Assembly (NCBI GenBank): GCA_022825185.1
Contig: JAJDYK010000361.1
Coordinates: forward strand, 1-33,155
Origin: Candidatus Latescibacterota bacterium
Lineage (GTDB): Bacteria > Latescibacterota > UBA2968 > UBA8231
Length of the DNA: 33,155 bases
Direction: 5' to 3'
In this document: positions 22,724 to 31,422 of the stretch, piece after piece
Numbering within the stretch: position 1 is the stretch's first letter
Layout of the letters: each line of letters begins with the position of its first letter
Position numbers and translations under genes: made by a program
The notes under the pieces: model-generated
Seen by the model: only the letters and a program-made list of their open reading frames with translations
What the model was told of the DNA's origin: nothing
Database searches by the model: none

Positions 22724-24455
22724 CGCGAGAAAATGGGTAGGGCTTGCAGCCTGCGCATTCCTTTTTTGTTGTGCCCAAGAGCCAGAGGCCCCGGTCGCCG
22801 AGGGGGGTGGTTTAGTGGTGATTGGTACCGCCTTGGCCCAAGTCGGCGACGACCTAATTGACGAGCGCGAATTCCGCCGCTACGAAGCCCGGATCCAACC
22901 GCAGCACCGCTCGCTAGCGCAAGGTGTGGAAAAGCACCGCGAGCACCTGATAAGTTTGATTGACATCAAGCTTATGGTGCGCGAGGCGTACGCACGAGGC
23001 CTGGACAAAAACCCCGAATGGATCAAGGCTGTGGAACTCGCCCAGCACAAGGCCATGATCGAAGCCTATCTACGCGAGCAAGTCGGTCTGCAAATCGAGA
23101 TTTCCGAAGACGAGTTGCGAGCCAATTTTGCCGCGCATCCGGCCCGCCACGCCGTGCGCGGGGCGCACATCTTGCTCGACAGCCGTGATCGCGCTGATTC
23201 CATCTACGCGGAAATCGAATCCGGCCGGACTACTTTTGAGGACATGGCGCGCAAGTACTCGCTGGACGAGGCGACTGCGACCGAGGGGGGCTGGTTTGAC
23301 TCGTACTATGCCTTCGACCGGGTCTCAGACCGAGTGTACGAGCGCGTGTTCTCGTTGGATGTAGGCGAGGTCAGCCAGCCCTTCCGCACGCCCCAAGGCT
23401 GGGAAATCGCCAAGGTAGTAGATAAGAAGTTGGTGCCTTTTGAAAAGTATCGCTCGGTGATCCAGCGGGCGACTTTTCTCGAAAAAATTGAGAACTTGCG
23501 CAGCGATCACATCGATAAGCTAGTCGTCGAGAGCGGCTTGCGCCCGGTGGGGGAACAGGTGGGGCGCTTTGTCGCGGCTTGGAACCAACAGCCTGGTGCG
23601 CCGCAGCTTGCGCCCGAGGAGTGGGCCGCCCCGCTCTACGAGTACGAGGGCGGCGTTATCACCGTGCAGCAGGGCAGCAACTTGTTGCACAATACGCGGC
23701 TGGGCCGCGCCCAAATCGACAGCGCCTTGCTCGACGACCGGATTCGCCGCCGTGGGGCACCAGACCTGCTGTTGGGTTTGGCGGCCGAGCGCGGAGGATA
23801 CGCCGAGCGGCCCGAGGTGCAGGAGAAGGTGACAGCCGAAAAGGAGCGGTTGCTGCTGCAAGGGCTGTGGGAAGAGTTGCTCGAAGACGCCTTAGAGGTG
23901 AGCGAAGAGGAAGCGCGCGCCCACTACGAGGCGCATCCAGAGATGTTCTGGGCACCAGAGGAAATCATCATCCAAGAAATCATGGTCGCCGACGAGTCGC
24001 TCGCCCAAGAGCTGCTGGAGCAAATTCGCGCTGGGGCTGATATGGCCGCGCTGGCAACCAAGCACAGCATCCGCCGCGACGCAGATGAAAACGGCGGCCT
24101 CTACGCGCTGCGCGCATTTGAAAAGATCGTTTACAAGGAGCTGATGGACGCGGCTGTATCCGCGCCCGAAAGGGGGTTGCAAGGTCCGATTGAACTAGTC
24201 GATCCCTTGCCGACTTCTCTGCGCGATCCTCAGCCTTTGGAACGGGCCTTTTCGATCTTCAAGGTCTTGCAGCGCCGGCCCAAGCGAGTGCAAGAATACG
24301 AATTGAGCCAACAGAAGGCCCACTACTTGGCTCGCCAAGAAAAACAGCAGCGCGAATTGCGCACCCTCAACTTGCAGTTGCGCGACAAATGGCGCGATGC
24401 ATGGGGAATCAACAACGAAGTGCTCGAAAAATACGCGCTGGTCAAGCCTTCATAA
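22713..24455 (+). CDS. SurA/PrsA-type parvulin peptidyl-prolyl isomerase, two domains, probable lipoprotein
   Basis: A 580-residue foldase. ATG 22713 lies 11 nt before the end of the TPR gene and begins a lipoprotein-like signal (ACAFLFCCAQEPE, Cys19 or Cys20). A helical chaperone-type N-domain with SLIDIKLMVREAYARGL follows. Parvulin domain 1 (about 146-238) is complete in outline: VRGAHILLD, FEDMARKYSLDEATATEGGWF, VFSLDVGEVSQPFRTPQGWEIAKV. Domain 2 (about 417-520) begins EIIIQEIMVAD, keeps MAALATKHSIRRDADENGG, but its end is stretched and lacks the normal fGyHI-like strand, so it may be inactive. By family knowledge these proteins help fold exported or outer-membrane proteins. Its neighbours (TPR and CRTAC1 lipoproteins before, surface proteins after) make the discoidin/FlgD-like proteins candidate clients; this is inference. 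Confidence 0.88.
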   Translation: MTNNARKWVGLAACAFLFCCAQEPEAPVAEGGGLVVIGTALAQVGDDLIDEREFRRYEARIQPQHRSLAQGVEKHREHLISLIDIKLMVREAYARGLDKNPEWIKAVELAQHKAMIEAYLREQVGLQIEISEDELRANFAAHPARHAVRGAHILLDSRDRADSIYAEIESGRTTFEDMARKYSLDEATATEGGWFDSYYAFDRVSDRVYERVFSLDVGEVSQPFRTPQGWEIAKVVDKKLVPFEKYRSVIQRATFLEKIENLRSDHIDKLVVESGLRPVGEQVGRFVAAWNQQPGAPQLAPEEWAAPLYEYEGGVITVQQGSNLLHNTRLGRAQIDSALLDDRIRRRGAPDLLLGLAAERGGYAERPEVQEKVTAEKERLLLQGLWEELLEDALEVSEEEARAHYEAHPEMFWAPEEIIIQEIMVADESLAQELLEQIRAGADMAALATKHSIRRDADENGGLYALRAFEKIVYKELMDAAVSAPERGLQGPIELVDPLPTSLRDPQPLERAFSIFKVLQRRPKRVQEYELSQQKAHYLARQEKQQRELRTLNLQLRDKWRDAWGINNEVLEKYALVKPS

Positions 24456-24486
24456 AAAGAAAACAGCGCCGCTTCCGTAAATTTTT

Positions 24487-24508
24487 TATACTATATCTAT
24501 CTAGTATA
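24487..24508. promoter_or_regulatory. AT-rich inverted repeat before the surface-protein array
   Basis: TATACTA (24487-24493) and TAGTATA (24502-24508) form a 7-bp inverted repeat with an 8-base spacer. TATACT could serve as a -10 element, but no good -35 is visible upstream. It lies just before the Shine-Dalgarno GGGAGAG (24511-24517) and the ATG at 24525, so it may act as an operator, a promoter part or a leader hairpin. Confidence 0.4.
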
Positions 24509-24524
24509 TCGGGAGAGTAAAACC

Positions 24525-26570
24525 ATGAAACGTCTAGCGAATTCTTGGCTTTGGTTCCTCGCCGCAGCATCAGCTACGGCCGCGGCGGCGGACATTTCTT
24601 TGTGGCAGATCGGCGGCAGCGGCCTTCGCTGGGCTGATAGCGACTCGGCCCAGGTAATGATTGACTTTGCCGGACCTCACAACTCGATCCAGCCAGTGCT
24701 GGTCAGCTCGGATACGACGGTCTTTCCCCTGCTCGAGAATTGGTCGCCGAAAAAGGCTCCGGACGAGCTAGGTTTTGTCGATGGCGAGCGGCCCCGTGCC
24801 TGGAAAGGTTGCTGCGGCACCTCTTCGACAGTTGACAACGCGCTCAACCTCATCGACGGCAATGGCGCGACGTACAATCCGGTGACCAGCAACAGCATTA
24901 ACAGCGAGTACTACACCATTGATTTGGGCGTGCCGGTGCCGCTGTTCCGCTTTGCCATGAGCACGCCGGACAAGGGGTTTTTCCGCTCGGACGGGACCCC
25001 GCTAGAAGAAGACGCCATCCCGGCCTTTGAGGTGTCGATAGCCCCAGACACCAACAACGACGTGCTGAACACGTCCAACCCCATCGGGGAAGTCATCGTC
25101 GAGGCGCGCGAGAATGTGGTCCCCAAGATAGCCACAGATTTTCCCTTGCAATACGTGCGCTATGTGCGCTACAAGCGCAAGAATTCAATCCTCGACGAGG
25201 CGACGAATCAGTCGTCTGGGCATTCGGGCACGGCGCGCAAGGGGACGGTGGCCGAGTTTTTCCTCTGGGGAGAGGGCATTCCCAAGCGAGCCACGTACAA
25301 GACGCTCATTTTTGACCTCGGCACAGTCGTCAACTTCGGTCGGCTTTTCTGGAAGGCCACGCCCATGCGCCTAGTCAACGGCGTGGCCGAGGAAGCCCCG
25401 GATGCCAACGTGCAAATAGAGGTCGAAGCACGCACTGGAATCGACTCAGATCCGGATATCTACTACGAGTTTACGGATATGGGGACGCGCGTCGTAGTTG
25501 AGCAAGCCCGCTATCAGGGCGTGCTGAAAAACCAGAGCGCGGCTATTACGAATGCCGACGGGCTGGGCGGCACTCTGACCCTTTCCACGCGGCCTAAGCC
25601 GGGGCTCCGCGCTGGCATTGAGTACGACCAACAAAACTGGACATTCTGGTCTTTTCCGACCACTGAATCCGATCAACCCCTCAACCTCAACCGAGGGTCG
25701 TATTTGCAGGTCAAGGTGGTGCTGCACAGCGAGCGATTCGACGAGTTTGTGCGCCTCGATTCTCTGTGGATAGAGACCTCGCCGATCTTGGCAAGTCGCG
25801 TCGTGGCCGAAGTGGCCGAGCTCGGCCAGCCCAACCCGGCGCGCGGTGTGGCCGAAGTTCCCTTGGGAGAGATGACGGACTTCGCCTACGACATCAAGGC
25901 GGAATTCGCGGCTGGTGAGGGGGGGTTTGACGCCCTGCGGATTAGCACGGGTAGTGCGCAAACCGAGTTCAAAGGGCTGGAAGTAGATGGAGTCGCAACC
26001 GATCCGGCTGGGATAGAGATTGTGGACGACGGCTTTGAGGTACAGTTGCCGCAGCGCATAAGCAGTGCCTACAATCCGAATTTACGGGTGACCTTTGCCG
26101 CTGAGGTATTCGACTTTGCGCGCACCTTTGGCGGCGAGGTCTTCAACTCCGGTGGCACCGAGCTACCGCAGCCTGTCGAAAGTGGGGACGTCAGCGATGC
26201 GATCGGTACCAACAGTCTGCGGGTTTTGGCTGCGAGCGCGGCCAATCCGCAATTAGTGCAAGATGTGCAGTTTTCCAGTGGCGTGATCACCCCCAACGGC
26301 GACGGGGTCAACGACGAGTTGGTCATTTCCTACTCGCTTTTTGCGCTGCCGCAATCGGTGCCAGTGCAATTGCAAGTGTTTTCGCTGGACGGTCGCCGGG
26401 TGGCTCAAGTCCAGCGCGGCCAGCAGGGGTCCGGCCCCCAGCAATTGCACTGGGATGGTCGCGACCAGCGCGGTGAGACGCTCGCCCCGGGCCTGTACCT
26501 TTTGGGTGTCGGCATTGAAGCCGAAGACAAGAGCGCCCTACAACTGCGACCCATCAACATCGCTTACTGA
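24525..26570 (+). CDS. Secreted discoidin-like / FlgD-like surface protein, subfamily A
   Basis: A 681-residue exported protein, paralog of the one at 12049. The signal peptide ends at about residue 22 (ATAAAAD), and the mature start ISLWQIGGSGLRWADSDSAQV matches that of its paralog in pattern. A discoidin-like domain follows at about 90-245: NLIDGNGATYNP, YYTIDLGVPVPLFRFAMSTP and a closing AEFFLWGEG. The shared beta-rich middle has PKRATYKTLIFDLGTVVNFG and a segment NWTFWSFPTTESDQPL like the paralog's NWSPWSLPLESGQLI. From about 587, ITPNGDGVNDELVISY opens the FlgD-like end, with LQVFSLDGRRVAQV and WDGRDQRGETLAPGLYLL; the last residues are NIAY. It is the first gene of the array and has its own leader, 69 nt after the isomerase. 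Expected location: cell surface or outside. Confidence 0.8.
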   Translation: MKRLANSWLWFLAAASATAAAADISLWQIGGSGLRWADSDSAQVMIDFAGPHNSIQPVLVSSDTTVFPLLENWSPKKAPDELGFVDGERPRAWKGCCGTSSTVDNALNLIDGNGATYNPVTSNSINSEYYTIDLGVPVPLFRFAMSTPDKGFFRSDGTPLEEDAIPAFEVSIAPDTNNDVLNTSNPIGEVIVEARENVVPKIATDFPLQYVRYVRYKRKNSILDEATNQSSGHSGTARKGTVAEFFLWGEGIPKRATYKTLIFDLGTVVNFGRLFWKATPMRLVNGVAEEAPDANVQIEVEARTGIDSDPDIYYEFTDMGTRVVVEQARYQGVLKNQSAAITNADGLGGTLTLSTRPKPGLRAGIEYDQQNWTFWSFPTTESDQPLNLNRGSYLQVKVVLHSERFDEFVRLDSLWIETSPILASRVVAEVAELGQPNPARGVAEVPLGEMTDFAYDIKAEFAAGEGGFDALRISTGSAQTEFKGLEVDGVATDPAGIEIVDDGFEVQLPQRISSAYNPNLRVTFAAEVFDFARTFGGEVFNSGGTELPQPVESGDVSDAIGTNSLRVLAASAANPQLVQDVQFSSGVITPNGDGVNDELVISYSLFALPQSVPVQLQVFSLDGRRVAQVQRGQQGSGPQQLHWDGRDQRGETLAPGLYLLGVGIEAEDKSALQLRPINIAY

Positions 26571-26581
26571 GGAAAGCACTC

Positions 26582-29038
26582 ATGTACAATCGCGCCATCG
26601 CCTTAGTGATGATACTCGCCTGCTACGCGCACGCTGAGTTTCTCACCTTTGACAGCCAAGAGGCTTGGGAGGCCAACTGGTCGCTCAAGCCGCAGTTAAA
26701 CGTCTTCACCCCAGAGGGGCACTTGGGGCTGATCAAGTTCCACAAGGACATCAACGCCGCGCTCGACGCCCATCTCTTCGTCCACCCGACCAATGAGCGC
26801 GGGGATGTGGCCGGCGGCATCTGGTCGGCGCTGAGTAACCCCAACGCCGCTCCCCGAATCATCGACGGGGATGCCGCCACCTTTTGGCAGCCAGCCGGCA
26901 GCGACCCGCTCGACAAGTGGATCGTGCAAATTGACCTAGGCCGCGCAGTACTGGCCAAAGAGATCCGCATCCACTTCCCCGATGAAGAAGGAGCCAAACC
27001 TTTCCGTCAGTTCAGCATTTTCGCCTCTACGGGTGCCCACGTGGCGGCTTTAGAGGATGTATATCGCTTCGCGCCGATCTACCGCACGACTAAACCCAAC
27101 TTGGATACGTATGTCAGCTTTGGGTTCAAACCGGCCGTGGAGGATACCACCCGTGCGGTGGAACAACTAAGCGCCGCCGGAGGCAGCGCGGACTTTACCG
27201 CTCCGGAGTTTACCGGCGATGCCAATACTGCCACCACGGGAGGCCGCAACAAGGTAGTGGCGACCGGTCAAGCGGATTCGCGGGTGGCCGCCAATTCGAG
27301 GTGGCAGATGATCCAGTTCATCCGCTTCCTCGTCGATGAACACCAACTCGACGGCGCGCTCGCCGAAATTGAGGTCATTTCTGTCGGCGACAACATCAGC
27401 CTTGGGGTCGAGGCAAAGGGTGGCACGTACATCAATGGCTCGCGGGCGACCGACCCCTTCTTTTGGCTCGACGGCAACCTCAATACGTACGGGGTCATCG
27501 AGGTGCATCAGCAGTTTACCGAGTCGCGCGGCACGGCCCTTGAAGGGGGCTTGTGGTGGCAGGTTGATTTGGGGGCGACCTACTGGGTTGACGACGCGTT
27601 CGTCTATTGGCAAAAGGCCGGCGAGCGTCTGGCCGACTTCCGCTTGGGTACCAACAACGCCGGCACGGGGTACACCTTTTTCTCTTCTGACGGCACCAAG
27701 ACCCTGACCGGAGATATCGACTTTGATACGTGGATTTTTGAACCGGAGTGGACCAATGCCCGCGAGCAATACAAGCGGCACTACCGGTATTTGTTCAATC
27801 CGCGCAAGGTGCGGCATATCTTCTGGCTGGCCCTACACGACTTGGGCTGGCGTGCTCATCCCATGGAGCTACAGATGTTCTCCCCAGGCCACCCGGCCGA
27901 AGTCGTGATCCAATCCAATTTTTTGGACCTGAGCGCACTCGCTGGCGACGGACAGCCCAAGGTAATCAAGGCCCTCCACTACGACGCCGATCTACCGCCC
28001 AATACTCAGATCGAACTGCGCTCCCGCTCGGGCAACGAAATGGGCGAGGTGTACACTTTTCACAACAAGATCGGCGAGGTAGTAACTGAGGAGAAGTGGA
28101 ACAGCTCGCCCAAGGTGCTGCGGGGCCGAGTGGATACCTCGGTCGTCGTCGGGGAGGCTTGGAGTGAGTGGAGCAACGTGTACAAGCTGTCGGGCGAGCC
28201 TTTTAAGTCGGATTCGCCGCGCAAGTTCGTACAATTAGAGTTGGTTATGAGCACGGAAGACCCCGCAGTGGCTCCCACGGTGCGCTCGGTCGAGCTGGAG
28301 TTCGTCGATGCGCTGGTTTACGAGGCGCATGGGTCAATTCTGCCGCGCCAAGCCAAGCCTAACGAGGACACCCGTTTCACCTATATGCTGTGGCCGTCCG
28401 TGGTCCCAGAAAACACGGGCTTTGATCGCCTGCGCTTGGTTGTGCCCGACTTGGTGCGAGCCGATGAAGTCGAGGTGACAGTCGCTGGTCAGGTGGTTGC
28501 TCCGACGGCTATGAACATTGCCGCGGATTCGCTGCTGATCGACTTGCCGCAGGTAGTCCAAGGCGACTCCGTGCAGGTCGCCTTCACCACGCGATTAGTG
28601 CGGAACGCCGCAGTCGTAGATGCCGATCTGGGCCTGAGCGACGCGCCCGGCCTGTGGCAGGACGTCGAGCCGGCCGAGCGCCGGTCCAACGTAGTGCTAT
28701 TACCCGAACTGGCCGATAGCGACCGCTTGATCGGCGACTTGCAGCTTTCGAGTCGAGTGCTCACGCCCAATGGCGATGGAGTCAACGACGCCGTGGAGTT
28801 GAGCTTTGTCGTCTTCAAGGCCCAAGATGCGGTGCCCATGGTCGAGGTGCGCGACTTGGTCGGCCGGCCCGTGGCCCAATTGACGCCGGTCGCAGAGGGG
28901 CCGACCCGCCGCTTTACGTGGAATGGCCAAGATGAGGGCGGTGCCACCGTGCCTCCGGGCATCTACCTCTGGCGCATAGACGTAAACGCAGACTCAGGCG
29001 ACGCCATTGAGCTGCGCGTCGTCGAGGTGGCCTACTAA
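26582..29038 (+). CDS. Secreted two-discoidin / FlgD-like surface protein, subfamily B
   Basis: An 818-residue exported protein with a short signal peptide (VMILACYAHAE). GAGGAAAG precedes the ATG by 5 bases, and the gap to the previous gene is 11 nt. Two F5/8 type C-like domains are visible. The first is at about 95-160 (IIDGDAATFWQPAG, WIVQIDLGRAVLAKEIRIHF). The second, about 275-370, opens SLGVEAKGGTYING and continues FFWLDGNLNTYG, LWWQVDLGATYWVDDAFVYW. A third beta-rich region includes IELRSRSGNEMGEVYTFHNK and WSEWSNVYKLSGEPFKSDSP. The FlgD-like end starts near 725 (LTPNGDGVNDAVELSF) with VEVRDLVGRPVAQL, WNGQDEGGATVPPGIYLW and terminates VEVAY. Discoidin domains commonly bind sugars or surfaces; the ligand here is unknown. 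It belongs to the same family as the two genes that follow. Confidence 0.82.
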   Translation: MYNRAIALVMILACYAHAEFLTFDSQEAWEANWSLKPQLNVFTPEGHLGLIKFHKDINAALDAHLFVHPTNERGDVAGGIWSALSNPNAAPRIIDGDAATFWQPAGSDPLDKWIVQIDLGRAVLAKEIRIHFPDEEGAKPFRQFSIFASTGAHVAALEDVYRFAPIYRTTKPNLDTYVSFGFKPAVEDTTRAVEQLSAAGGSADFTAPEFTGDANTATTGGRNKVVATGQADSRVAANSRWQMIQFIRFLVDEHQLDGALAEIEVISVGDNISLGVEAKGGTYINGSRATDPFFWLDGNLNTYGVIEVHQQFTESRGTALEGGLWWQVDLGATYWVDDAFVYWQKAGERLADFRLGTNNAGTGYTFFSSDGTKTLTGDIDFDTWIFEPEWTNAREQYKRHYRYLFNPRKVRHIFWLALHDLGWRAHPMELQMFSPGHPAEVVIQSNFLDLSALAGDGQPKVIKALHYDADLPPNTQIELRSRSGNEMGEVYTFHNKIGEVVTEEKWNSSPKVLRGRVDTSVVVGEAWSEWSNVYKLSGEPFKSDSPRKFVQLELVMSTEDPAVAPTVRSVELEFVDALVYEAHGSILPRQAKPNEDTRFTYMLWPSVVPENTGFDRLRLVVPDLVRADEVEVTVAGQVVAPTAMNIAADSLLIDLPQVVQGDSVQVAFTTRLVRNAAVVDADLGLSDAPGLWQDVEPAERRSNVVLLPELADSDRLIGDLQLSSRVLTPNGDGVNDAVELSFVVFKAQDAVPMVEVRDLVGRPVAQLTPVAEGPTRRFTWNGQDEGGATVPPGIYLWRIDVNADSGDAIELRVVEVAY

Positions 29039-29055
29039 CCGGTTAGAGCGGTAGG

Positions 29056-31404
29056 ATGCGGAGAAAACACGGGATTGGCTGCGTGCTCACGGCCCTGTTC
29101 ATCTGCGGTGCGAGCCGTGCCGAAGAAATCCGCTTCGATACCCCAGCCGAGTGGGCGACTTGGGAAGTTCCAGTCGATATCGTCCAGTTTGCAGACGACG
29201 GCTCGCTGGAACTGAGGAAATTCCGCAAGCAGATCAACGCTACTCTCAATGCCCATCTCTTCACCCAGCCCACTCAGACCCGTGGCAAGGTTCAGGGGGG
29301 GATTTGGCAGGCCGGCTCCAATCCGATCGCGGCTCGGCGCATTATGGACGGCGATCTAGAGACGGTGTGGCGGCCTAGTCAAGCCGACGACTTAGTCGAT
29401 TGGGTGGTGACCATCGACTTGGGGAGGCCCGTGCTAGCCGAGCGCATCCGCTTGGTGTTTCCCGATCGCGCGGGCGCACGTCCCTGGCGACAATTCAGCG
29501 TTTTCACGGCCAATGGTGCGCGCATCCAATCCACGGACGATGTCTTCAAGTTCGACCAAACCTTTCAGACGACTCAGCCCAACCAAGAGCAGATCGTCGA
29601 GATCGAGTTGGTCGGCGAGCGCGACGTAACGCGAGTCATTGACGAAAGCCTCGGGCTGGATCCAACCGCACTGAACACCTTCCGCATGGTGCGCTTCGTG
29701 CGCGTGCGCGCCGACGAAAAAAGCGCCGACGCGGCTTTGGCCGAAGTGGAGGTGATTACCGCGGGCGACAACATAAGTCTCGGAGTCTTGGCGCGCGGAG
29801 GCAGCTTTGACAACGGGCTTTTGGCACGCGAGCCGCAGAATATGTTCGACGGCATCACTGACACGTACGGCAATATATTCACTGTCCAGAGCAAGGGCGG
29901 CTGGCGCGAGAGTGGGGTGTGGTGGTCGGTTGATTTAGGCGCGTTGTTCTGGCTCGATGAGGCATTTATCTACTGGCAGAATCGCGGCGAGGGCCTGTCG
30001 AGTTTCCTGTTCGAGGGATTGCAGGCTGGTTCTGGATACCAAATCCTCTTTTCCGATGGGCGGCGCACTATTGCCGGCGACATCGACTACACACCACTGA
30101 TCTTCGAGCCAAGGCCAGTCGGCACGGAGTGGAACTTGCGCCACCATCGCTACGTATTTGCTCCGCGCAAGATCCGCTACTTGTTCTGGCATTCGCTGAC
30201 CGATACCGGCTGGTTTTCTCACCCCATGGAGTTGATGCTGTTTTCGCCGGGCTACCCCGCTCAGGTGGTGTTGCTCTCGGACTTTATCGACTTGGGCCAA
30301 CTCGCTGGCGATGGCCGCGCCAAGGCCATCAAGCGCTTGCGCTGGGAGGCGACTACGCCCGATCAGACGCGGTTGCAGGTGCGCTCGCGGTCGGGCAATA
30401 CCCTGCAAGAGTTCTACAGGTTCTACGACAAAAAAGGCGAGGAAGTCACCGAGACGCGCTACGGCAGCCTGCCCAAGGTCATTCGAGGCCCCATCGACAC
30501 CACGGTCGCCGTAGGAGCCGATTGGGGCCCATGGAGCAACTTCTACCAGTTTTCCGGCGAGGCGTTTAAGTCGGAGACGCCGCGCCGCTTTATCCAATTG
30601 GAGTTGATTCTTTCCACCGAGGATCCCGATGTCGCACCGGTGCTGCACGCGCTGGCGCTGGATTTTGAGGATGCGTTGGTCGCACAGGCAGCCGGACAGA
30701 TTGCACCGCGCCACGTCGTACCCAACGAGGCGACGCGGTTTACGTATGTGCTGCGGACGAGTACCACGGAGGGCGACTCAGGGTTTGACCGGCTGCGTTT
30801 TTCTACGCCGAGCATTGTGGATGCAGCAGATGTGCGGCTTTGGATCGGTGGTGCGTTGCGCGAGCCGAGCGAAGTGCGCGTGGAGGGGGATTCGCTGCTG
30901 TTTGTCGATTTGCCGGAGGTCGTGCGGACGGATTCAATCGCGGTGGAGTTTACCACGAAGGTGCTGCATAACGCTACGGTTTTTGCCGCGGACTTAGGGC
31001 AAGAAGCGCGTCCCGATCTATGGCAGTCGGTCGAGGCGGCTGAGCGGCAAGCGAACTTGGTATTTCTGCCGGACTTACCCGGCAGTGAGCGGCTGATCGG
31101 CGATTTGGAGGTTTCACCGTCGGTGTTTTCGCCCAACGGCGATGGGATCAACGACCGCGTGCAGATTCGCTTTGCGCTGTTCAAGGCGGTGGATGCGTTT
31201 CCGAGCGTGCGCATCTTCGACTTGGCGGGTCGGGAAGTGGCGGCTCTTGTGTCGTCTGGTGGGGATGTGTTGCAGTCGTTTAGCTGGGGAGGATTGGATG
31301 CATCGGGTGAACGGGTGGTGCCTGGGGTTTACGTGTGCCGCATTGCTGCGGGAGCCGATGCAGGACAGGGGGAAGTAATACGCACCCTAGCCGTAGCCTA
31401 TTGA
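29056..31404 (+). CDS. Secreted two-discoidin / FlgD-like surface protein, subfamily B
   Basis: A 782-residue paralog of the preceding gene. The signal peptide is VLTALFICGASRAEE with cleavage near SRA. Domain order is the same: first discoidin-like part (RIMDGDLETVWRPS, WVVTIDLGRPVLAERIRLVF), second one (SLGVLARGGSFDNG, NMFDGITDTYGN, WWSVDLGALFWLDEAFIYW), a beta-rich region with LQVRSRSGNTLQEFYRFYDK, and the FlgD-like end from about 690 (FSPNGDGINDRVQIRF, VRIFDLAGREVAAL, GLDASGERVVPGVYVC) ending LAVAY. The start ATG 29056 is supported by alignment with the next paralog, in which the leader (TAGAGCGxTAxGATG) and the first codons also match. The spacer from the previous gene is 17 nt. Its third quarter is nearly identical in DNA to the following gene. 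The protein is about 36 residues shorter than the gene before it. Confidence 0.82.
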   Translation: MRRKHGIGCVLTALFICGASRAEEIRFDTPAEWATWEVPVDIVQFADDGSLELRKFRKQINATLNAHLFTQPTQTRGKVQGGIWQAGSNPIAARRIMDGDLETVWRPSQADDLVDWVVTIDLGRPVLAERIRLVFPDRAGARPWRQFSVFTANGARIQSTDDVFKFDQTFQTTQPNQEQIVEIELVGERDVTRVIDESLGLDPTALNTFRMVRFVRVRADEKSADAALAEVEVITAGDNISLGVLARGGSFDNGLLAREPQNMFDGITDTYGNIFTVQSKGGWRESGVWWSVDLGALFWLDEAFIYWQNRGEGLSSFLFEGLQAGSGYQILFSDGRRTIAGDIDYTPLIFEPRPVGTEWNLRHHRYVFAPRKIRYLFWHSLTDTGWFSHPMELMLFSPGYPAQVVLLSDFIDLGQLAGDGRAKAIKRLRWEATTPDQTRLQVRSRSGNTLQEFYRFYDKKGEEVTETRYGSLPKVIRGPIDTTVAVGADWGPWSNFYQFSGEAFKSETPRRFIQLELILSTEDPDVAPVLHALALDFEDALVAQAAGQIAPRHVVPNEATRFTYVLRTSTTEGDSGFDRLRFSTPSIVDAADVRLWIGGALREPSEVRVEGDSLLFVDLPEVVRTDSIAVEFTTKVLHNATVFAADLGQEARPDLWQSVEAAERQANLVFLPDLPGSERLIGDLEVSPSVFSPNGDGINDRVQIRFALFKAVDAFPSVRIFDLAGREVAALVSSGGDVLQSFSWGGLDASGERVVPGVYVCRIAAGADAGQGEVIRTLAVAY
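30226..30756 (+). repeat. Duplicated coding segment, copy 1
   Basis: This part of the gene at 29056 aligns without gaps to 32611-33141 at a constant offset of 2385 bases. Within 30319-30528 I counted 17 differences in 210 bases, 16 of them silent. Confidence 0.85.
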
Positions 31405-31422
31405 GGTGGGTAGAGCGATATG

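Noticed and set aside
24456..24486. Rho-independent terminator after the isomerase gene
   Set aside because: There is a run of six T, but no GC-rich stem of useful length precedes it.
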